A DNA stretch of 64,000 nt from the NCBI GenBank assembly GCA_028571685.1, contig CM053162.1, forward strand, positions 9,614,001 through 9,678,000, written 5' to 3'. Position numbers and translations under genes: made by a program. Positions within the stretch are counted from its first letter, which is position 1. Each line of letters opens with the position of its first letter. The notes under the pieces were generated by a model. The model did no database searches and was not told where the DNA came from. It was given only the letters and a program-made list of their open reading frames with translations. The DNA comes from Heterohyrax brucei (lineage: Eukaryota > Chordata > Mammalia > Hyracoidea > Procaviidae). Below, piece by piece: positions 56,974-64,000 of the stretch.

Positions 56974-57977
56974 GATAAGATCTCAAAAACAGACTTATGT
57001 ATAGAAGAAAAGACTTTTTGACAGCTGCAAGGAAGGGGAGGGACGGAGGGTGAGAGGGGGAGTATTTACAGTAGATAGCTGGTAGAAATTTGGTTGAGTG
57101 AAATTGGGTATAGCATAGTTCAGAAACAAGAAAAATATTAAGTAGACTTCAGCATAACTTGAATACTCCTTCCATCTTAACCCAATATTGCAAGGACAGA
57201 GTAGCTGGGGCGGGGGGCAGGAGACCATGCTTTTAGGTGAAGTTGAGGCCAATTGGCACAACTAGCATTTTGCTAAGAGGGCTCTCTGCACCCCACATGG
57301 GTGAGTGGCATCTGGAGTCTTAAAAGCTGCCAAGCTGCCATTCAAGGGCACAGCAAATGATCCCAACTCAGCAGGAATGGATGCTCACCGAGGACCAAAA
57401 TGACATGGGGTAAAGACAACCTGGAAGATACAGAGACCCACATGAGTGGTTGCCTACATAGACTTGGGACCAGAAGAATCGGATGGTGCCTGGCTACCAC
57501 CAGTGATAGCCGTGATGGAGCTCACTAAGTTGAGTCTCACTGGCAATACAAGAATAAAAAGGGGTGCACCCTGAGATCTCCACTGAAAGACCACAGTTGA
57601 TCGTCCAGCAGCTTTGGGGTTCCCCTGGGAGCGTGGCCCCTGGCCCTGATGCTTCCCTTACCCATAAATCATAATGAAGTTCCATTCTTCGGACATAAAT
57701 GAATTGGACTTGGCGATGCAGAGTGGCCATATATTGGATGTACTTTGTGCTTCCATGCATCTGTAGGATATCATCCTGCTGACTTCTGGCTGGAGGAAGG
57801 AGAGTGGGTGGAGAGAACGGGAAAGGAGACTGTTGGGAGGATGAGACATGTATGGAGCAGAGAGGAATAGTGTGCTGTGACTGAGCAGGGAGAGCAGTGG
57901 AAGCTGCATATAGGTGAGCATGTAAATTTATATGAGAATGTACATTTCTACTCAGTCATAGTAATAATAATAAAAGA
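56974..57977 (+). other. L1 3' UTR with G-rich tract, copy 2
   Basis: It aligns with 39419-40419. The G-rich tract is at about 57027-57062, and the tail is a short TAA/A-rich run. Confidence 0.8.
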
Positions 57978-57984
57978 CATATTC

Positions 57985-58262
57985 CACTGCAGTTTACAAG
58001 GTTTTCTCTGGTTAATTATTTTCAGAAATAGAATGCCGAGTCCTTCTTCCTAGTCTGTGTTAGTCTGGAAGCTCAGCTGAAACCTTTCAGCTATGGGTGA
58101 CCCTGCTGGTATCTGAGTACCAGTGGCATTGCTTTCAGTATCACAGCAACACACAAGCCTCTATAACATGACAAACTGACAGGCATATGGGATCTCTTTC
58201 CTACAGGGTCAGTCAGCATAGGTTGGAATCAACTCGACAGCAATGGGATTTTTATATTTTTG
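57985..58262. mobile_element. AfroSINE pieces: long-body fragment (-) plus 3' fragment (+)
   Basis: 57985-58195 contains 'gccgagtccttcttcctagt' and 'cacagcaacacacaagcctc', blocks of an extended SINE variant in minus orientation. 58196-58262 has 'ggttggaatcaactcgacag' in plus orientation, which is a SINE 3' end. The two may be separate insertions or halves of a composite SINE. Confidence 0.55.
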
Positions 58263-59156
58263 AGACATATCGGTCTGTAATTTTCTTTTTTTCTCGTGTC
58301 TTTGCCTGGTTGGTATCAAGGTTATGCTGGCTTTAGAATGAATTTGGTATTGACCCTTCCTTTTCTATGCTTTGTAATAGTTTGAGTAGTACTAGTGCAG
58401 ATTCTCCTCTGGATGTTTGGTAGAATTCTCCATTGAAGCTGTTAATGTCAAGGCTTTTTTTTGTTGGGAGTTTATATATATACATATTTCAGTCTCTTCT
58501 CCAGTTATGAGTTTGTTTAGATTTTAAACAGTGCTTTGAAGTAAGTTGGATAGGTAGCGTATTTCTACAAATACATCCATTTCTGCTAGGCTTTTGAGTT
58601 TGCTGGAGGATGGTTCTTCATAGTATTTTTGTATGATCCTTTTAATTTCAGCGAGTCTGTTGTAACGCCTCCCCCCCAATTTATTTCTTATCTGAGTTAC
58701 TTGCATCTTTTCCTCCTTTGGTCAGTTTGGCCAATGGTTTTGTTGATTTTGTTGATCCTTTTGAAGCAACCGATTTTTTATTTTGTGGATTCTTTCTATT
58801 GATTTTCTATTCTGTATTTCACTTATTTCTCTTCTAATCTTTGTTATATCCTTACTTCTGGTGGCTGTGGACTTCTTTTGCTATTCTCTTTCTATTTGTT
58901 AGAGTTGTGTAACTAATATTTTGATTTTGTCCATTATTTTTTGATGTGTGCATCTGTTAGTATAAATCAGCCCCTGAATACTGCCTTTGTTGTGTCCCAA
59001 GGGTTTTGTTGTAATATGTTTCCATTCTTGTTGATTCTAGGAACGTCTTTATTCCAACTTTGGTTTATTCTTCTACCCAGTGGTTTTTAAGCATAGCCAT
59101 GCATTTGATTTTTTTCCTTGCCCTTCCTGTTATTAATTTCTACTTTGATGGCATTG

Positions 59157-59334
59157 GAAACCCTAGTGGCACAGTGGTTAAGTGCTACATCTGCTAACCG
59201 AAAGATAGCATCTTGAATCTGCCGGGTATTACTTGGCAACTCTGTGGGGCAGATCTATTTTGTCACATACGTCACTGTGAGTCAGAATTGACTCAACTAC
59301 AGCGGATTTGGGGGTTTTGTTTGTTTGGTTGGTT
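59157..59334 (+). mobile_element. AfroSINE, short form, inside old L1
   Basis: It starts 'gaaaccctagtggcacagtg' and ends in a 'gggttttgtttgtttggttg' tail. The target-site duplication is 'gatggcattg' (59147-59156), and on the far side 'gatggt' (59335-59340) plus 'attg' after the LTR. Confidence 0.9.
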
Positions 59335-59340
59335 GATGGT

Positions 59341-59861
59341 TGTCATGGATTGAATTGTGTCCCCCCAAAAATATGCGTAGCCATGTGCTGGGCCATGATT
59401 CCCAGTATATTGTGACCGTCTTTCATTTTGTGGTTTTCCTATGCTATATGTTAAACAATTAGGGTGGGACTGTAAATCCCTTTATAAGATCACCTCCCTG
59501 CTCCACTGTAAAGAAAGTTCCCCTGGAATATGGCTTGCCCCCACCCTTAGTCCTTTCATCCTGCAAGAGATAAAAGGAAAGGGAAGCAGGCAGAGAATTG
59601 GGAACCTCATACCATCAAGAAAGCAGCACCAGGAGAAGAGCATGTCCGTCAGACCTGAGGTTCCTGCCAAGATTCTCCCTGGACAAAGACTGATGCCATA
59701 CTGGACTTTCTTCTAGAGCCGACAAGGGGGAAAGCCTTCCCCTGGAGCAGACACCTTGAATACGGACTCGTAGCCTACTGGATTGTGTAAGAATAAACCT
59801 TCCTTTGTTAAAGCCATTCACTCTGGTATTTCTGTTAGAGCAGCACTAGCTGACTAAAACA
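59341..59861 (+). mobile_element. Solo LTR, family A, perfect 5 bp duplication
   Basis: It runs from 'tgtcatggattgaattgtgt' to 'cactagctgactaaaaca', with an 'aataaa' signal at about 59792. A perfect duplication ATGGT lies at 59336-59340 and 59862-59866. It landed inside the SINE's own target-site duplication, so it is younger than the SINE. Confidence 0.93.
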
Positions 59862-60020
59862 ATGGTATTGTGGTTAGAGAAGATAATTTGTATCATCTCA
59901 AAGTTTTGGAATTTGTTGAGAGTTGCTTTGTGATCTAAGGTGTGATCTATTCTGGAGAATATTCCGTACGCTTTGAAAAAGAATAGGTACTTTGCAGCTA
60001 GTGGTGGAGTGTTCTATATA

Positions 60021-60054
60021 GCCAAAGCCATCCAAGTACCATCGAGTCGAATCT
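60021..60054 (-). mobile_element. 34 bp tail-only insert with 10 bp duplication
   Basis: The insert runs from 'gccaaagccatccaagtacc' to 'atcgagtcgaatct'. It matches only the last bases of the SINE/RTE 3' end and its tail. It is flanked by a perfect duplication 'gttctatata' at 60011-60020 and 60055-60064. The surrounding L1 sequence is continuous across it. Confidence 0.85.
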
Positions 60055-61000
60055 GTTCTATATATGTCTATGTATTTAAGTTGGTTGACCGCGGCCTTTA
60101 CTTCCGTATCTTTTCTCAGTTTCCTGGTGTTCTGTCATTTATCAAGCGTAGTGTGTTGAAGTCTTCTACTATTATTTTGGAAGTGTCAATTTCTCTTTTC
60201 AATGCTGTAAGAGTATGTTTTGTGTATTTTGGAGTCCTGTCATGGGGTGTCTAGATATTTATTACGGTTATGTCTTCAAGATGCAGTCCCCCTTTTTTGT
60301 CCTTTATGGTGGATTTTGTTTTAAAGTCTGCTTTATCTGAGATTAGTATTGCCACTCCTGCTTTTTTTGATAGTTTGCTGGGTATATATATATGTATATA
60401 TATTTTTTCCATATTTTGAGTTTTAAAAATTTATGTCTTTGCTTCTAAGATGTATCTTTTATAGAAGTATATTGATGAGTCCTGTTTTCTTTACCCATTT
60501 TGTCACTCTTTGTGTCTCTATGGGGGCATTTAGGACATTTACTTTCAATGTGATTATCGATAGGTCTAAGTTTATTGCTGTTATTTTGTAATGTCCCTCA
60601 CCCTGTGCCCTGTGGTGCTGACATTTTCTCTGTTCCTGTTAGTCTCCTGTGCTCAATTGCTTTTGTTTGTGGTCCTTTGTTGCTGTTGTTGTGGATTTTT
60701 TGCTTTTCTTCTTTATTTAGTAAGTAGGTTTTTAAACTTTATTTACGGTGACCTTGAAATTTAGCCTGTTTCCCTAAGTTTGAACCAGGTTTTTATTACT
60801 TAGTATCTCCTTGACTCCCTCTTCATTAAAAAGTTCTATACCTACACTGTTTATTCCCTCTGTTATTTTTCTGACACTATTGTTATTTACAGATTCACCA
60901 TTCTAATCCCATGTTGTAAATCTTTTGGTTTTGAATAGTTCTTAAAGTTTATTTCCTAGATTTGTATCTGGCTGATGTGTTCTTGGGTCCTAAGTTCAAA

Positions 61001-61234
61001 CTATTGTTTGATATTGTAGTTCTCTAACCAAAAGATTGCTTTTAATAGTTTTCTATTGTTTGTTTGTTTGTTTTGTTTTGTTTTTACGTATTCCCTTAAT
61101 TTCTGCTCATCTGGAAATATCCTAATTTTGCTAGCACATTTAAGTGAGAGTTTTGCAGGATATATTATTCTCAGTTGGCAATTTTTTCCTTTCAAGAATT
61201 CATTCAGATCATTCCATTGCCTTCTTGCCTGCAC
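61001..61234 (-). pseudogene. L1 ORF1 C-terminal fragment
   Basis: The 77-codon minus frame reads Ala-Arg-Arg-Gln-Trp-Asn-Asp, Tyr-Pro-Ala-Lys-Leu and Phe-Pro-Asp-Glu-Gln-Lys-Leu-Arg. This corresponds to the C-terminal part of ORF1 in copies 1 and 2 (about 34990-35130). It is separated from its N-terminal part by stops. Confidence 0.75.
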
Positions 61235-62259
61235 AGTTTCTAATGAGTTATCAGAGTTTATTCTTATTGTTTCTCCCCTACATGTGACTAATTGTTTTTC
61301 TTGAGCTGCTCTTCAGATTCTTTCTTTGTCTTTTGTTTTAGCAAGTGTGATTATGTTATGTATTGGTGATTTTCTTTTGAGGTCTATCCCATATGGGGTT
61401 TACTGTGCTTCTTGAATGGTCCACTTTTAATCTTTCACGAGATTATGGAAGTTTTCCATCAGCAATTCTTCAGTGATTCTCTGTGTTTTCCACTTTCTCT
61501 CCTATTCTGGAACTCCAATCACTCATAAGTTTTTGCTTTTGATTGCATCCCGTATCATTTTGAGGGTTTCTTTGTTTTTCTTCATTCTTTTGTCTGATTT
61601 TTCCTCAAAGTGGTAACCTAGTACTTGTCTTCAATTTTGCTGATCCTATCTTTCATTGTTCCATCAAACTTGCTCTTCAAACCTTCTATGATACTGTTGA
61701 TTTCTGAAATCTTGTTAGCTTTTATTTAGATTTCTAATTGTTGTTTTGTAGGATTTCTAGTTGTGTGTTTATTTTGGAATTTTGTTCCCACGTCATTTTC
61801 CTGAATTCTTCCATTGCTTTTCTGTCTTTTCCATGGTTTTGTCTATGTTTTCCTTATTTTTGTCTGCTTTTTTCCCCATCACATCTTGGATTCCCTGAGT
61901 ATTAGAGTTTTGAATTTCCTATCAGGTAATTCTAGTGCCTTTTCTTCCACCAGAAAGATGTCTGGTATTTTATATTCAACATCTACTGGAACTATCCCAT
62001 TTTTTGTTGTTGTCATTTTGCTTTTTTATGATTTTTTTTTAATGTCTTTGGGTCACTTACCAATTACTTTATCTTTTTATTGATTGTAGATTTGCTTGTT
62101 TTGTCCTGCTTTTTTGTTTTATTTGGTTATATCTGGGAAGCTGGGCTAAGCATTCTTTGTTGTTTGCTAATCTGTTGGTATGATATTTCTTACTACCTTG
62201 TCCAACTGGTAGGATCAGCCACTCAATTATGGTGCAGTAGGGCTGATCTAGTGGAAGAG

Positions 62260-62990
62260 GAGGACTTGCTATGGGTCATTTGCAGCATATACTGGGGCTG
62301 ATACAGCAGAGTGAGGGTCAGGCAGTGCAGGGTATTTTGGTCCATACCTGCGCTGCTTAGAGCTGTGGTGCTCAGCATGTGGCACAGACAGAAAGGAAGG
62401 AATTGGAGGATGTGATTTTTAGAGCTAAACGGGTGTGGAGAAGAAGAGAAAGAAGACAGAGAAACGGAAGCAAAAACATCAAAAGAAAAGAAGTATAAAA
62501 GATGTCATGGGAGTCTGCCACTGAAGTGGCACAGACCTGGGGAAGCAATATGCTGGAATCTTTCTAACCAGGTGGTATGGCACAGCCTGCCAAGAAGGGC
62601 AGAGTTGGTACATGGGCATGAGATAGGAAAGGAAGGAACAGAACGATAAGAAACTGGAAAAAAAAAAAAAAAAGAGCAAAGGAGAAAGGCACACATGGTC
62701 AGGTGGTAGGGAGAAAGAAAAGGAAATTTGAGAGATAGAAGAAACCAAAAAATGAAGTGGAAAAAAAATGCTCCAAAGGAGCTCATCAGAAGTGGCTCCC
62801 CACCTAAGTGGTGCAGCACAGCCCTTCAAGAAGGAGCTGAGATGGCACAGACTGGCAGGTGTTTGGGAAGGGTAAATAAAAGTGGTAGAGACAAGAAATG
62901 GATGCAAAAAAATGCCCTAAGGGAGCCCACTGGCATGGAACATGGACCAGAAAGCAGTTCCCCAACCAAGAGATGTATATTTGCAACATT
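62260..62990 (-). repeat. Repeated units in old L1 5' UTR
   Basis: Similar units recur at about 62380-62500, 62515-62720 and 62790-62960. Each has a 'gtggcacag'-like block, a 'cctgccaagaagg' or 'cccttcaagaagg' block, and a purine-rich block ending in A-runs (for example 62651-62668). This suggests a monomer-type promoter region. Confidence 0.5.
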
Positions 62991-63169
62991 ATCAATCATT
63001 ATGCAGGAGCAATAGGGTTTACATTTAACGTTGTGAATCTCATGTTCAGAAAATAGCAGTTAAATTCCACCTAGAGGCAGGGAAGTTACTAGGAGTACGG
63101 TTATTCTGAATATTAGGTTATTCTGAATATTAGCAAGGCATCTAAACCAGTTTCTGCCAATTTCTTCTA
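62991..63169. other. Unrecognised DNA with a short duplication
   Basis: A 'ttattctgaatattag' unit is repeated at about 63101-63133. Nothing else was recognised. Confidence 0.35.
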
Positions 63170-63520
63170 GTTTTCAGGCAGCAATTAGGGAGAGTGGAGC
63201 CAGAATTTTAGAGTAAAATTATGGCCTGTGACAAGCAAAGAAACCAGGATCCTAATGTAAAGCTACAGGGTATGTGAATAAAACTGCTTGATGCAGTGAG
63301 ATTCTCTCAGACTGGGGATCTCTAACTTGCTTACCTGGGTGCATGGAGAAATGGTAATCCTAGAAAAGGTGTCAGTTTGGAGTGAGACTAATTTTTTAAC
63401 ATAATCGAGATGATCTAATAATGGAGCAAGGCTGATTTGTGCACTAATAACCTCTCCACTCTTGTAATTATTCAAGTTAGTCTAGGTATCTTCCTAATAA
63501 GTATAAAGACTACTTGCTCT
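63170..63520 (-). mobile_element. Candidate retroviral LTR fragment
   Basis: 63190-63300 resembles 4150-4260 ('gacaagcaaagaaaccagga' against 'gccaagcaaaggaaacagga'), in the same orientation. It is therefore an interspersed repeat, probably the same LTR family. The ends are not defined. Confidence 0.4.
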
Positions 63521-64000
63521 GTAATAAGTTTTGAACTAAATAACTAAGTTTCCTTTCAGTGCTAATGGTCTGCCACAAGAATGTGGCATTTTTGCCAAAA
63601 ACTGGTCCTCAAAACAGCTCATGGCAGAAATAAAACCCTATTGGCCTGCAATTTCAATTGTTCAGAATCACCCTCACTAGGCTGATGATTAAACATTCTT
63701 CACATGGTTTATGTTTGTTTGTATCACCTGTGCCCAGGATCCTGGTTTCATAAAATCCTCCCGTTAGTATTATTTAACCTAGTGTCAAAGAAAGGTGCGT
63801 ATGTTACAGTAGCATAAAAGCAAGTCTCTGCTAGCCTGGGAGTAAACAAACGGGAGGACGCAGAAGCAACAGACACAGACCCTGCTCAAAGCCAAACAGA
63901 GAAGAAGGTTCCTGCAATAGTTAACCTTTGTAATTTGTTTGACATCTCCAAGTCTAGCGCTGTATCCACTAGGGTTCAACATTTGTTGGTAAATTAATTC
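63521..64000. other. Unrecognised DNA
   Basis: No supported gene or repeat. It may extend the LTR-like segment to its left. Confidence 0.3.

Larger units (their letters stand above)
50821..57977 (+). mobile_element. Full-length L1 retrotransposon, inactivated (copy 2)
   Basis: A roughly 7.16 kb element starting 'gggaggcagactcaagatgg', with 5' UTR to 51821, ORF1, ORF2, and 3' UTR ending in 'aataataataataaaag'. It is co-linear with copy 1 along its full length. Target-site duplication is not clear; 'aaaagtaaat' before and 'aaaagacat' after are a weak candidate. It interrupts an older L1-type 5' UTR. Confidence 0.92.
58263..62990 (-). mobile_element. Old L1 with multi-unit 5' UTR, minus strand, 3' end missing
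   Basis: Read from right to left: a 5' UTR (about 62990-62040) with repeated units, ORF1 (about 61950-61001), and ORF2 from about 60880 to 58263, where it stops in the reverse transcriptase. The ORF2 complement is visible in blocks such as 'tttatctgagattagtattg' and 'ggttttgttgattttgttga'. Insertions lie at 59147-59866 (SINE plus LTR) and 60021-60054 (short tail). No frame is intact. The ORF2 C-terminus and 3' UTR are absent, which is unusual for L1 and implies a deletion at 58263. Confidence 0.75.

Noticed and set aside
61814..62301. Hydrophobic plus-strand frames of 73-89 residues resembling membrane proteins
   Set aside because: They are the T-rich antisense of L1 ORF1 and 5' UTR. The hydrophobicity comes from base composition.
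1..64000. CRISPR arrays, bacterial operons, phage or plasmid features
   Set aside because: The repeats are interspersed retroelements, with no regular spacer arrays or dense operon-like coding. The DNA is mammalian.

Overview
This window is mammalian nuclear DNA, almost certainly from an afrotherian and most likely an elephant or close paenungulate. The evidence is the repeat content: many copies of a tRNA-derived SINE of the AfroSINE type on both strands, an RTE-type LINE whose 3' end resembles the SINE tails, LINE-1 elements of more than one age, and a recurrent TG...CA LTR family. Older mammal-wide repeats (L2, MIR, HAL1/L1M, mariner) lie underneath. I see no intact host protein gene, rRNA, functional tRNA, CRISPR array or prokaryotic feature. 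Every long open frame belongs to a decayed retroelement. Family names come from memory of the families, since no database search was possible.

Layout. 1-3200: weakly characterised DNA with a CA-rich tandem repeat (979-1262), a SINE and an L2 remnant. 3200-4600: decayed endogenous retrovirus pieces. 4636-9172: an RTE element on the minus strand, split by a 2.25 kb LTR-bounded insertion (6144-8392) and by a solo LTR (8544-9075). 9173-12200: mostly unrecognised, with MIR, L2 and SINE pieces. 12212-19354: an old plus-strand L1 that has received at least seven later insertions, including the 3' end of a younger L1 and a retropseudogene of a DLG-family scaffold gene (probably DLG2) inside its 3' UTR. 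19446-33249: LTR, SINE, RTE, L2, L1M and a palindromic mariner, with stretches that I do not recognise.

33264-40419: a full-length but inactivated L1 flanked by a perfect 14 bp target-site duplication. 40434-50820: a SINE split by an LTR, an old minus-strand L1 3' end, further LTRs, HAL1/L1M and an L1 5' UTR. 50821-57977: a second full-length inactivated L1 of the same family. 57985-62990: SINE pieces, then an old minus-strand L1 with a repeated 5' UTR, interrupted by a SINE, an LTR and a 34 bp ultra-short insert. 62990-64000: a retroviral LTR-like piece and unrecognised DNA.

The genes do not work together as a pathway. The window records waves of retrotransposition: L2/MIR/mariner first, then old L1 and RTE, then SINEs and LTRs, then younger L1s. 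Nesting and target-site duplications give the relative order. I found no undescribed functional system. The most interesting signals are ultra-short tail-only insertions, the palindromic mariner, the DLG2-like pseudogene buried in an L1 3' UTR, and the composite insertion that splits the RTE.
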